Shown here: piece after piece, positions 5,868-13,333 of the stretch
How positions within the stretch are numbered: the stretch's first letter is position 1
Layout: every line of letters starts with the position of its first letter
Notes under the pieces: generated by a model
The model's input: the letters and a program-made list of their open reading frames with translations, nothing else
Database searches by the model: none
What the model was told of the DNA's origin: nothing
Source of the DNA: Desulfacyla sp964522045
Lineage (GTDB): Bacteria > Desulfobacterota > DSM-4660 > Desulfatiglandales > Desulfatiglandaceae
DNA: 18,836 bases
Reading direction: 5' to 3'
NCBI GenBank assembly: GCA_964522045.1
Contig: CAZFSF010000049.1
Location: 1-18,836, forward strand
Position numbers and translations under genes: made by a program

Positions 5868-8555
5868 ATGGCAGAGCCCGCGAAAAAAAAAGGAAATAAG
5901 GAAAAGCAGTCCCAGAAAATCCACGAAGAAGTCATAACTACCCACATCAACGCCGATTTTGACGCCCTCTCTTCCATGTTAGCTGCCAGCAAACTCTACC
6001 CTGATGCTACTCTTGTTTTCCCGGGTTCTCAGGAAAAAAACCTCCGCAATTTCTTTCTCAATTCCGTATCATACCTATTCAACTTCGCCAAGGTAAGACA
6101 GGTTGACCTTGACCACATTAAAAGACTCATCCTTGTGGATACCAGGCAGAAAAGCCGTATAGGAAAATTTGCCCGATTAGCGGGGAAAAATGGAGTTGAG
6201 ATCCATATATACGATCACCATCCGGATTCCTCTGATGACATACATGGGGACGTAGAGGTTGTTCGCAAAACCGGCTCAGCCACGGCGATTCTCACGCGTC
6301 TTCTCAGAGAGAAAAAGATCCCTGTATCCCCTGATGAGGCCACTATTATGTGCACCGGAATCCACGAAGATACGGGTTCTTTCACCTTTGCTTCCACCAC
6401 CAGTGAAGATTATGTGGCTGCTGCATGGCTCGCCAGGCAGGGAGCTGACCATAATATCATCTCGGATATGCTGACCCGAGAATTAACTATAGAAAATCTG
6501 TGGCTACTGAACGACCTCACAAGATCTGCCACCACTCGCGTTATCAACGGCGTGGAGGTTGTTATTACCAAGGTGATAACAGATGAATACATCGCGGATT
6601 TTGCAGTTCTTGTACACAGATTTATTGAAATGGAGAGCCTGAACGTGGTCTTCGCTCTGGCCCAGATGGCAGACCGGATCTATCTCGTGGCCCGTAGTCG
6701 GATAGATGAGGTAAACAGCGCTGAGATAGCACAGGCCTTTGGAGGAGGGGGTCATCCCCAGGCGGCCTCTGCGACCATAAAGAACCAGACTCTCATCCAG
6801 GTTGAGAGGTCTTTAAACGCCCTTTTAGACAACCAAATAAAGCCTGCCAAAAAGGCGCAGGATATGATGTCTTCTCCTATAATAGAGATTTCTTCCTCTG
6901 AGACGCTCAAGCGAGCTGCAAATTTGATGACCCGGTATAATATTAACGTCCTTCTCGTAGTGGATGATGATATGCTTCAAGGCTATATAACAAGGCAAAT
7001 TGTTGAAAAAGCGATCTTTCTTGGGCTGGGCAACCTAAAAGTAGAGGAATACATGCATATTGAATTTTCCACCGTCCATCCTGATGCTCCGTTAAGGGAG
7101 GTCCAGGAGCTTATTATAAAAGGCAAAGTGAGGATTCTCCCGGTCGTAGAAAATGGGCGGGCGTCAGGAGTGATTACAAGAACAGATCTTCTCAATATCT
7201 TAGTAGGAAGTCCCGTTGAGTTTCTCCATAATTCCAAGGAGGGGGCCGGCATTGTCAGGAAGAAAAACATGGCCGGAATCATGAAGGAAAGGTTGCCTGC
7301 AAGCCTAATCAAACTTCTTAAAGAATTTGGCCATATTGCTGATATACTTGGTTATAACGCGTATCTTGTTGGAGGTTTGGTCAGGGATGTTTTCTTGAAA
7401 CATAAAAACTTAGACGTGGATATTGTCATTGAAGGTGACGGCATTAAATTTGCTCAGGAATTCGCCCGTAACCACGAAGCCCGCGTCAGGAGTCACCGGA
7501 AATTCGGGACCGCCGTGCTTATTTTCCAGGACGGTTTCAAAGTTGACGTGGCTACTGCGAGAATAGAATATTACGAATCCCCTGGCGCGCCCCCCATCGT
7601 TGAGACAAGTTCCCTAAAACTTGATCTCTACCGTCGTGATTTTACTATCAACACCTTAGCCATAAAATTGAACAAGAAACACTACGGAACACTCATAGAC
7701 TATTTTGGGGCACAAAAAGACATCAAGGAAAAGGTGCTGCGGGTCCTCCATAACCTGAGCTTTGTGGAAGACCCCACGCGCATGCTCCGTGCGGTGCGTT
7801 TTGAACAGCGATTCGGTTTCGAAATCGGAAAACTGACCCTTGCCCTCCTGAAAAATGCGGCAAAGATGAACTGGGTTGAAACCCTTGCCTCACACCGGGT
7901 CTTCTTAGAGCTAAAACATATCCTCAAGGAGCAAGACCCCTCAAGTACGATAAGAAGGATGAATAAATTAAGACTGCTAAAGTTTATTTCTCCCGATATC
8001 AAACTAACTGAGAATATCCAAAATCTATTAGAAGAAATCAATAAGGTCATCGCCTGGTACAATCTCCTCTATCTTGAAGAACCGTTTGAGCCATGGAAAT
8101 TATACTGGTACGGGCTTACGAGCCAACTTGATGCTAAGGCGTTCAAAAAATTGACTAAGGATATGGGAATCAATCGCAAGATGGCGCTTCAACGGAAATC
8201 CGGGGACAGGCTTCTGAATTCGCTGTTCAAATTCGATGGAACCAATTATCAGCTCTATACATTGCTTCTTCCTTATGATACAGAGACCTTGCTATATCTG
8301 ATGGCAAGGGCCAAAACCGAAAAAATGAGGCGGCTCATATCCTTCTTCTTTACGAAGTTAAAAGGTAAAAAGGTCTTAATAGATGGAAAAGAGCTGCTGC
8401 AGATAGGCTTGAAATCAGGCCCGGTTTTTAGAGAAGTCTTTGACAGTCTATTAGAAGCACGGCTGAATAATCTGACAAAAACACGGGGCGATGAAATCCG
8501 TTTTGTCAAAGACAAATTCGGTGATCTGTTGGATCCAAATCGAAAGGAAATCTGA
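5868..8555 (+). CDS. DHH phosphoesterase-CBS-tRNA nucleotidyltransferase fusion
   Basis: An 895-residue three-part protein. Residues about 22-320 are a DHH/DHHA1 phosphoesterase: N-A-D30-F-D32-A, D91-T-R, D116-H-H, H-E-D168 and the DHHA1 GGGGHPQAA (292-300), as in NrnA/RecJ-type nucleases. Residues about 330-450 are two CBS repeats, a likely adenine-nucleotide sensor. Residues about 470-895 are a class II tRNA nucleotidyltransferase/poly(A) polymerase: GGLVRD (502-507), the metal-binding pair D516/D518, RRDFTINTLA (589-598) and EDPTRMLRAVRF (634-645). Fusions of this shape are known in deltaproteobacteria and Aquificae relatives, where CCA addition can be split between CC- and A-adding enzymes; which activity this one has is not readable from sequence. 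ATG 5868 is the first possible start after an in-frame stop (5853-5855), but it has no clear Shine-Dalgarno. trpS begins 4 nt after its stop. Confidence 0.9.
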   Translation: MAEPAKKKGNKEKQSQKIHEEVITTHINADFDALSSMLAASKLYPDATLVFPGSQEKNLRNFFLNSVSYLFNFAKVRQVDLDHIKRLILVDTRQKSRIGKFARLAGKNGVEIHIYDHHPDSSDDIHGDVEVVRKTGSATAILTRLLREKKIPVSPDEATIMCTGIHEDTGSFTFASTTSEDYVAAAWLARQGADHNIISDMLTRELTIENLWLLNDLTRSATTRVINGVEVVITKVITDEYIADFAVLVHRFIEMESLNVVFALAQMADRIYLVARSRIDEVNSAEIAQAFGGGGHPQAASATIKNQTLIQVERSLNALLDNQIKPAKKAQDMMSSPIIEISSSETLKRAANLMTRYNINVLLVVDDDMLQGYITRQIVEKAIFLGLGNLKVEEYMHIEFSTVHPDAPLREVQELIIKGKVRILPVVENGRASGVITRTDLLNILVGSPVEFLHNSKEGAGIVRKKNMAGIMKERLPASLIKLLKEFGHIADILGYNAYLVGGLVRDVFLKHKNLDVDIVIEGDGIKFAQEFARNHEARVRSHRKFGTAVLIFQDGFKVDVATARIEYYESPGAPPIVETSSLKLDLYRRDFTINTLAIKLNKKHYGTLIDYFGAQKDIKEKVLRVLHNLSFVEDPTRMLRAVRFEQRFGFEIGKLTLALLKNAAKMNWVETLASHRVFLELKHILKEQDPSSTIRRMNKLRLLKFISPDIKLTENIQNLLEEINKVIAWYNLLYLEEPFEPWKLYWYGLTSQLDAKAFKKLTKDMGINRKMALQRKSGDRLLNSLFKFDGTNYQLYTLLLPYDTETLLYLMARAKTEKMRRLISFFFTKLKGKKVLIDGKELLQIGLKSGPVFREVFDSLLEARLNNLTKTRGDEIRFVKDKFGDLLDPNRKEI

Positions 8556-8559
8556 CCAA

Positions 8560-9543
8560 ATGAAAAAAGGGAAAATCGTTAGTGGAATGAGACCCACCGG
8601 AAAAATTCATCTCGGACATCTGCACGGAGCTCTTCTGAACTGGAAAAAGCTCCAGGAAAAATATAACTGTTTTTACTTTATTGCAGACTGGCATGCTCTG
8701 ACCAGCGAATACGCGCACCCCGACATCATTCGAGAAAGTACTTATGATATTATTATCGACTGGATTTCTGTGGGGCTTGATCCGGAGCTTTCCACCTTTT
8801 TTATTCAGTCCGAAATCAAAGAGCACGCAGAGCTTTATCTGATCTTTTCCATGATCACACCCCTACCCTGGTTGGAGAGGAACCCCACCTATAAGGAGCA
8901 GCTCAGTGAACTGAGCCAAAAAAACGTCTATACCTATGGGTTCTTGGGTTATCCCGTGCTCCAGGCCGCCGACATCTTGATGTATAAGGCCAATGGTGTC
9001 CCTGTGGGCGAAGATCAGGCCCCTCATGTTGAACTGACCAGGGAAATAGCCCGTCGTTTCAATCATCTCTACCAAGAGGTATTTCCTGTCCCCGATGTCC
9101 TCCTTACCCCCACATCAAAACTTCTCGGTATTGACAGGCGCAAGATGAGCAAGAGCTATGGGAATTCAATATTCCTGACAGACACAGATGAAAAGATCGA
9201 TGCAAAAGTGGCGCAGATGATAACCGATCCCCAACGTGCCAGAAAAACCGACCCTGGCGACCCAACTATCTGTAATGTTTTCTCTTTCCATGAGATCTAT
9301 TCAGATAATGAAGCAACCGAAACTATTCGAAGCGAATGTCCTTCAGCCCGAATAGGATGTGTGGACTGCAAAAGGAAGATGGCTTCAGCACTGAAAATCG
9401 GTCTTGAACCGATAAGGGCCAAGAGAAAGGAGTTGGAGTCTGATACGGAGGGGGTTAAAGAGATCATGGCAGAAGGGAATAAGAAATCCCGAGCGATCGC
9501 ACGGCAGACCATGGAAGAGGTAAGAGAGGCCGTTAAGATATAG
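8560..9543 (+). CDS. trpS: Tryptophanyl-tRNA synthetase
   Basis: A 327-residue class I aminoacyl-tRNA synthetase that charges tRNA-Trp. It shows the N-terminal MRPTGKIHLGHLHGAL with the HIGH-type signature HLGH (17-20), the Trp-pocket region YPVLQAADILMYKANGVPVGEDQ, and KMSKS at 195-199. A C-terminal C-x2-C (RIGCVDCKR) is common in bacterial short TrpRS. I place the start at ATG 8560 (MKKGKIVSGMRPTG), with AAGGA 11 nt upstream. The longer frame from 8491 would only add sequence overlapping the previous gene. The gene directly follows the tRNA nucleotidyltransferase fusion, so both probably share an mRNA, joining 3'-end tRNA maturation with charging. Confidence 0.95.
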   Translation: MKKGKIVSGMRPTGKIHLGHLHGALLNWKKLQEKYNCFYFIADWHALTSEYAHPDIIRESTYDIIIDWISVGLDPELSTFFIQSEIKEHAELYLIFSMITPLPWLERNPTYKEQLSELSQKNVYTYGFLGYPVLQAADILMYKANGVPVGEDQAPHVELTREIARRFNHLYQEVFPVPDVLLTPTSKLLGIDRRKMSKSYGNSIFLTDTDEKIDAKVAQMITDPQRARKTDPGDPTICNVFSFHEIYSDNEATETIRSECPSARIGCVDCKRKMASALKIGLEPIRAKRKELESDTEGVKEIMAEGNKKSRAIARQTMEEVREAVKI

Positions 9544-9550
9544 GGCTGGG

Positions 9551-9606
9551 TACTGGATACTCGATACTGGATTCTGGATACTGGATGCTGGATTTTGGAT
9601 ATCGGG
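9551..9606. repeat. Four tandem 14-bp units
   Basis: Just after trpS (stop at 9543) are four contiguous 14-bp units: TACTGGATACTCGA, TACTGGATTCTGGA, TACTGGATGCTGGA and the more diverged TTTTGGATATCGGG. It is a short degenerate tandem repeat with internal CTGGAT half-units. No spacers like those of a CRISPR array are present. Confidence 0.75.
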
Positions 9607-9657
9607 GGACTGATGATTGTCAATTAAGAATTGAAGAGTAGTAGGCGTTAGACACCT

Positions 9658-9701
9658 CAAACTTTAGGTATTTTAGGCACTTTAGATCACTTTAGGCATT
9701 T
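9658..9701. repeat. Degenerate CTTTAGG tandem repeat upstream of scpA
   Basis: The motif [A/C]TTTAGGCACTTTAG recurs several times: ACTTTAGGTATTTTAGGCAC followed by TTTAGATCACTTTAGGCATT. The last copy ends only about 6 nt before the GTG start of scpA and takes the place where a Shine-Dalgarno would be expected. Confidence 0.6.
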
Positions 9702-9706
9702 ATATT

Positions 9707-10462
9707 GTGGAATACGAAGTTAAATTAGAGATATTTGAAGGGCCTTTGGACCTGCTGCTACACCTCATTTACAAAAATGAACTGGACATCTTCGATATCC
9801 CGATCACTACGATTGCGGACCAGTACTTAGCGTATTTGGATATGATGAAGGCCCTCAATATAAGCGTTGCAGGTGATTTCTTGGTCATGGCCTCCACGCT
9901 AATCCATATAAAATCAAAAATGCTCCTTCCAGGTATAAATGACGGAGATGAAGGCGAGGATCCCCGCGATGAGATCATGCGGCCCTTATTGGAATACATG
10001 CGCCTGAAAGAAATGGCAGAAGAATTATCAGAGAGGGAGATTTTAGGTAAAGACGTCTTTGCCAGACAGGATTTCTCTTTGGACCAGGATCAGATTGATG
10101 GTGAAGTGCCCCGGTTGGATGTCAACCTGTTTCAGTTGATAGATGCGTTCAAGCGAATCATGGAAAAGATTGAGCCTGGGGCAGATCTGACACTTAAATA
10201 CGAAAAGTGGTCGATAAAAGCGAAGTCTCAGCTCATAGTTTCTTTCCTGAAAGAAAAGGGAGAGATGTTTTTTGACGAGATATTTACTGGGGATCGAACC
10301 GTCTCGGAGCTTATTGTGACCTTCTTAGCGCTTTTAGAACTTGTTCATACCGGTCTTGTCAGGGTATTTCAGCCTTCTCATAGCAGCGGTATTCGGCTCG
10401 TAGCCCATTTTGATCAAAATGAAGGGACTGATAACGACGAAAAATATGGAGAAACAGCTTAA
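9707..10462 (+). CDS. scpA: Segregation and condensation protein A (kleisin)
   Basis: A 251-residue ScpA, the kleisin that bridges SMC heads and, with ScpB, forms the bacterial condensin acting in chromosome segregation. The N-terminus YEVKLEIFEGPLDLLLHLI is diagnostic. It is followed by LDIFDIPI, then AGDFLVMASTLIHIKSKMLLP, an acidic linker, and the C-terminal winged helix (about 200-235, with FLALLELVHTGLVRVFQ). The only sensible start is GTG 9707; it is preceded by repeats and not by a clear Shine-Dalgarno, so expression may be weak or depend on upstream translation. The 3' end overlaps the start of scpB by 17 nt. No smc gene is in the window. Confidence 0.95.
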   Translation: MEYEVKLEIFEGPLDLLLHLIYKNELDIFDIPITTIADQYLAYLDMMKALNISVAGDFLVMASTLIHIKSKMLLPGINDGDEGEDPRDEIMRPLLEYMRLKEMAEELSEREILGKDVFARQDFSLDQDQIDGEVPRLDVNLFQLIDAFKRIMEKIEPGADLTLKYEKWSIKAKSQLIVSFLKEKGEMFFDEIFTGDRTVSELIVTFLALLELVHTGLVRVFQPSHSSGIRLVAHFDQNEGTDNDEKYGETA

Positions 10463-11099
10463 ACTGATTATCGAAGCCCTTTTGTTTGCGTCGAGCAAGC
10501 CCCTGAGCGTACAGGACGTTCATGGGTGCCTTCCGGATACGACTCTGCCCGATATCAGGGCCGCCCTGACAGGGCTCCAGACAGAATATGAATCCATGGA
10601 GAGGAGCTTTGTCCTCAAAGAGGTAGCACAGGGGTACCAGATAAGGACAAGATCCGGGTATGCCCCCTATGTCCTCAGGATGCTGAGGAGTTCACCCTCG
10701 AGATTATCCCGTGCCGCGTTGGAAACCGTGGCCATCATTGCCTACAAACAACCGATTATCCGTCAGGAGATTGAGAGATTCAGGGGGGTCGATGTCGGGG
10801 GGATTTTAAGAACGCTCCTCGAAAAGAACCTGATTCGAATCATGGGACGAAAGGCTCTTCCCGGAAGGCCTCTTATCTATGGAACGACTAAGAGGTTTTT
10901 GGAGGTATTTGATCTCAAGGATTTGGGATCACTCCCTAAGCTGAAAGAGATAAAGGATTTCGGGTCTGGCGATGAGGAATCCGTGCAGATCCTGGAGGAG
11001 AATACCCAGATTGACGCATCCGAAGAAAAAGAAACCCCTCCAACACCCTACGAGCCGGAAATCCCTCCCACAGGAGAGCGGGAAGGCCCAGAGGCTTAA
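10446..11099 (+). CDS. scpB: Segregation and condensation protein B
   Basis: A 217-residue ScpB, the winged-helix partner of ScpA in the SMC complex. Recognisable parts are the start MEKQLKLIIEALLFASSKPLS and the second winged helix with SRAALETVAIIAYKQPIIRQEIERFRGVDVGGILRTLLEKNLI, then GRPLIYGTTKRFLEVFDL. I choose ATG 10446 because it aligns with usual ScpB N-termini and sits in a 17-nt overlap with scpA; ATGs at 10410 and 10419 in the same frame are alternatives. The C-terminal tail (about 175-217), acidic and proline-rich, is unconserved and its DNA also holds the start region of rluB in another frame. Confidence 0.93.
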   Translation: MEKQLKLIIEALLFASSKPLSVQDVHGCLPDTTLPDIRAALTGLQTEYESMERSFVLKEVAQGYQIRTRSGYAPYVLRMLRSSPSRLSRAALETVAIIAYKQPIIRQEIERFRGVDVGGILRTLLEKNLIRIMGRKALPGRPLIYGTTKRFLEVFDLKDLGSLPKLKEIKDFGSGDEESVQILEENTQIDASEEKETPPTPYEPEIPPTGEREGPEA

Positions 11100-11808
11100 C
11101 CGGATATTATCTTCTGCCGGAGTGACGTCGCGACGGAACGCTGACCAGTTGATACTTTCGGGTAGGGTCACGCTCAATGGCGAACAGGTCAAGGTATTAG
11201 GTACTGCTGCCGTATGGGGTCTGGATACCATCCGTGTGGATGGTCAGGAAATCCCGTCCGCATCTGAGAGGCTTTACCTGATCCTCAACAAGCCTTTCGG
11301 ATACATCTGCTCTCTTAAAGATCCTGAGGGGAGGCCCCTGATAACCGACCTCTTAAAAGATATTCATCACAGAATTTACCCTGTTGGGCGCCTTGACTTT
11401 GATACCCTCGGCCTCTTGCTTGTCACCAATGACGGAGAATGGGCACATCGTCTCACCCATCCCCGGTACCACGTTCCCCGCACTTACAAAGTGACCGTTG
11501 AAGGGAGGATAACCGACCAGGCAATAACCCGCTTGAGAAAGGGATTCCTTTTGAAGGATGGCCCAAGTGGACCGTCAAAAACCGCGCTGGTAACGCGCAA
11601 CGACAGGGAAAGTATAATCAGGATGACAATTAAACAGGGAAAAACCCGCCAGGTGAGACGCATGATAGAGGCGGCAGGTTTTAGGGTGGTGCACCTGATA
11701 CGAATCTCATTCGGCAATATTGAGTTAGGGGATCTGAAGGTAGGCAAATACAGGCACTTAGACAGGGAAGAGGTAGTGGCCTCAAAAAAACTGGTGGGAA
11801 TGATTTAA
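11011..11808 (+). CDS. rluB: 23S rRNA pseudouridine synthase, RluB/RsuA family
   Basis: A pseudouridine synthase of the RsuA/RluB/E/F family, probably RluB, which modifies helix 89 region of 23S rRNA. It has an S4 RNA-binding domain (LNRILSSAGVTSRRNADQLILSGRVTLNG) and the catalytic GRLDFDTLGLLL, with the nucleophile Asp at about residue 129. KQGKTRQVRRMIEAAG is the family C-terminal motif. The S4 domain begins at about 11092, at the scpB stop, and no ATG, GTG or TTG lies between there and 11011, so the start must be inside scpB. TTG 11011 has GGAGGAG (10994-11000) 10 nt upstream and is my choice (265 residues). ATG 10972 is the alternative (278 residues) but lacks a well-placed Shine-Dalgarno. 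Either way the N-terminus is a basic extension with KKKK. scpA-scpB-rluB is a widespread gene order. Confidence 0.9.
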   Translation: MTHPKKKKPLQHPTSRKSLPQESGKAQRLNRILSSAGVTSRRNADQLILSGRVTLNGEQVKVLGTAAVWGLDTIRVDGQEIPSASERLYLILNKPFGYICSLKDPEGRPLITDLLKDIHHRIYPVGRLDFDTLGLLLVTNDGEWAHRLTHPRYHVPRTYKVTVEGRITDQAITRLRKGFLLKDGPSGPSKTALVTRNDRESIIRMTIKQGKTRQVRRMIEAAGFRVVHLIRISFGNIELGDLKVGKYRHLDREEVVASKKLVGMI

Positions 11809-11897
11809 ATTTTTGTTTACAGACCGTTTATTTATATTGTATGTGTAATGCCAAACTTTTTGAGCGACTTGACCACTTAACTAAACCAAAACAGAGC

Positions 11898-11972
11898 GGG
11901 CGGTTAACTCAGCGGGAGAGTGCCATCCTCACACGGTGGAAGCCAAGGGTTCAAATCCCTTACCGCCCACCA
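11898..11972 (+). tRNA. tRNA-Val(CAC)
   Basis: A complete cloverleaf can be folded: acceptor GGGCGGT (11898-11904) with ACCGCCC (11962-11968), D stem ACTC/GAGT, anticodon stem CCATC/GGTGG with one T-G pair, loop CTCACAC giving anticodon CAC (11930-11932, reads GUG valine), and T stem AAGGG/CCCTT with loop TTCAAAT. The discriminator A and CCA (11970-11972) are encoded. It stands alone, 89 nt after rluB. Upstream, TTTACA at 11815-11820 may be part of its promoter, but I see no convincing -10. Confidence 0.95.
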
Positions 11973-12047
11973 TATCAAAGGTCTCAGGGTAAGAATCGCC
12001 TTAGTCACACACTGTGTATTCTGGAATCCCTCCGGCCGGGGTTTCCC

Positions 12048-12231
12048 TTAGGGCTCGCTCAAAAATAATTTCACATTTTCCCATCTCAGCTTGAGGCCAT
12101 CTTTGGGTGTCGCTCAATCGCGAACTCCTCGGAATAGTTAACTATTCCTGTGGTTCACTCAATCGCGGCATCCAAATCTGACCCAAATCTGAGCGTCAAT
12201 TCTGCGAACTTATTTTTGAGCGAACCCTTAA
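12048..12231. repeat. 184-nt inverted-repeat element with central palindrome
   Basis: The ends are near-perfect inverted repeats: 12048-12068 against 12210-12231, sharing CGCTCAAAAATAA and its complement exactly, with one mismatch and one indel further out. The centre holds a perfect 18-bp palindrome, GGAATAGTTAACTATTCC (12131-12148). CTCAATCGCG occurs twice as a direct repeat (12113-12122, 12158-12167) and CCAAATCTGA twice (12172-12181, 12183-12192). There is no coding frame inside. Size, terminal inverted repeats and lack of genes fit a MITE- or REP-like element; no target-site duplication is evident. Confidence 0.65.
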
Positions 12232-12321
12232 TCAGCTCACCTCTCCCTCCAAAGTAGAAATCCCGGCCAGAGTGCCCGGGTATCTCCGGCTTGGTCCGAC
12301 CTCTGGCCCATGGGTCTACTC

Positions 12322-12349
12322 TTGGGGGAGAAAGCAGGTCTTTTAATAT
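12322..12349 (+). promoter_or_regulatory. Possible promoter for the dehydrogenase-AACS genes
   Basis: TTGGGG (12322-12327) and TAATAT (12344-12349) are 16 nt apart, 34 nt before the start codon. Each box has four of six consensus bases, so this is a weak call. Confidence 0.25.
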
Positions 12350-12383
12350 TGCAAGAGAAAACATCAAAAAAAAGGAGTCTAAG

Positions 12384-13262
12384 ATGATGAATATCGGATG
12401 GATTGGCACTGGCGTGATGGGGGCCTCGATGGCCGGTCATCTCCAGAAGGCTGGGCACGAATTATCTGTGTTCAGCCGTACCAAAAAGAAGGCAGAGGGC
12501 CTGCTCGAAAAGGGTGCTCAGTGGTATGATTCACCGGCAGAGGTGGCGGAAAACTCAGACATCGTCTTCACAATCGTCGGGCTTCCTGCGGACGTCCGGG
12601 AGGTCTATTTGGGAGAGAAGGGTATCCTCAGTGGAGAACCCACCTGCAGTATTGTGGTCGATATGACAACCAGTCAGCCCAGTTTAGCCAAAACCCTCTT
12701 CGAGGAATCCGCAGAAAAAGGTGTTGAATCTCTTGATGCGCCTGTTTCCGGTGGCGATGTGGGGGCAAGAGATGCCAAATTAGCTATTATGGTCGGAGGG
12801 AAAAAGGAGATTTTCGAGAAAGTGTTTCCCCTTTTTCAACTCATGGGGCCAACCATCTCGTATATGGGCGGACCCGGCGCCGGTCAGCACACCAAGGTGG
12901 CCAATCAGGTCCTTGTTGCCGGAAACATGATAGGGGCATGTGAGTGCCTCTTGTATGCGGTGAAACAGGGGCTTGATATGCAACAGGTCATCGACATTGT
13001 GGGTAAGGGCGCGGCCAGTTCGTGGGCCATAAACATCCTGGGGCCACGCGTTGTCAAGGGAGATTTTGGCCCCGGTTTTTTTGTGGAGCATTTTATCAAA
13101 GACATGAAGATCGCCTTGGAAGAGTCCGCCGCCATCGGCCTTTCCCTTCCGGGACTTGCCTTAGTTCAGCAACTGTACATAGCGGTCCAGGCCCAGGGAC
13201 ACAGACGATCAGGGACTCAGGCGCTGTTTCTTGCCCTGAAGACACTTAATGGCGATGCATAA
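12384..13262 (+). CDS. NAD(P)-dependent beta-hydroxyacid dehydrogenase (3-hydroxyisobutyrate dehydrogenase-like)
   Basis: A 292-residue member of the 3-hydroxyisobutyrate/6-phosphogluconate dehydrogenase superfamily, oxidising a beta-hydroxyacid to the semialdehyde or the reverse. The N-terminal Rossmann motif is IGTGVMGASMAGHL (G8-x-G10-x2-G13). The substrate signature is DAPVSGGDVGARDAKLAIMVGG, and the catalytic lysine is K171 in HTKVANQVLVAGNMIGACE. KDMKIALE follows in the helical domain. ATG 12384 and the next codon ATG 12387 both suit AGGAG at 12373-12377. Substrate cannot be decided: 3-hydroxyisobutyrate (valine breakdown), tartronate semialdehyde and succinic semialdehyde are all handled by close relatives. 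The acetoacetyl-CoA synthetase 71 nt downstream suggests short-chain hydroxy- or ketoacid metabolism. Confidence 0.88.
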   Translation: MMNIGWIGTGVMGASMAGHLQKAGHELSVFSRTKKKAEGLLEKGAQWYDSPAEVAENSDIVFTIVGLPADVREVYLGEKGILSGEPTCSIVVDMTTSQPSLAKTLFEESAEKGVESLDAPVSGGDVGARDAKLAIMVGGKKEIFEKVFPLFQLMGPTISYMGGPGAGQHTKVANQVLVAGNMIGACECLLYAVKQGLDMQQVIDIVGKGAASSWAINILGPRVVKGDFGPGFFVEHFIKDMKIALEESAAIGLSLPGLALVQQLYIAVQAQGHRRSGTQALFLALKTLNGDA

Positions 13263-13333
13263 GGAAAGAGGACAAGGCCTTTCAGAAATCGACCACCTGA
13301 TCTTGTATTGAAATCTTATCTATGGAGGTGAAA

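Larger units (their letters stand above)
11973..12383. other. Intergenic region after tRNA-Val
   Basis: This 411-nt stretch has no supported gene; frames across it overlap the tRNA or the repeat. It contains the inverted-repeat element at 12048-12231, a GC-rich self-complementary CCGGCCGG near 12032, and a possible promoter for the dehydrogenase gene at 12322-12349. Confidence 0.6.

Noticed and set aside
8491..8559. Upstream extension of trpS
   Set aside because: The added residues overlap the end of the fusion gene and do not resemble TrpRS; ATG 8560 fits the family start.
9551..9701. Possible CRISPR array
   Set aside because: Units are only 14 bp or shorter and directly adjacent, without unique spacers, and no cas gene is present.
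11841..12068. 75-codon frame downstream of rluB
   Set aside because: It runs through the whole tRNA-Val and into the inverted repeat, so it is not a gene.
12131..12148. Perfect 18-bp palindrome as an operator
   Set aside because: It is the centre of a larger inverted-repeat element and lies about 235 nt before the next start codon; no regulator gene is adjacent, so an operator call is not supported.
11898..12231. tRNA-Val as an integration site of a genomic island
   Set aside because: No integrase and no repeat of the tRNA 3' end are found in the window, and the following genes look like ordinary metabolism.
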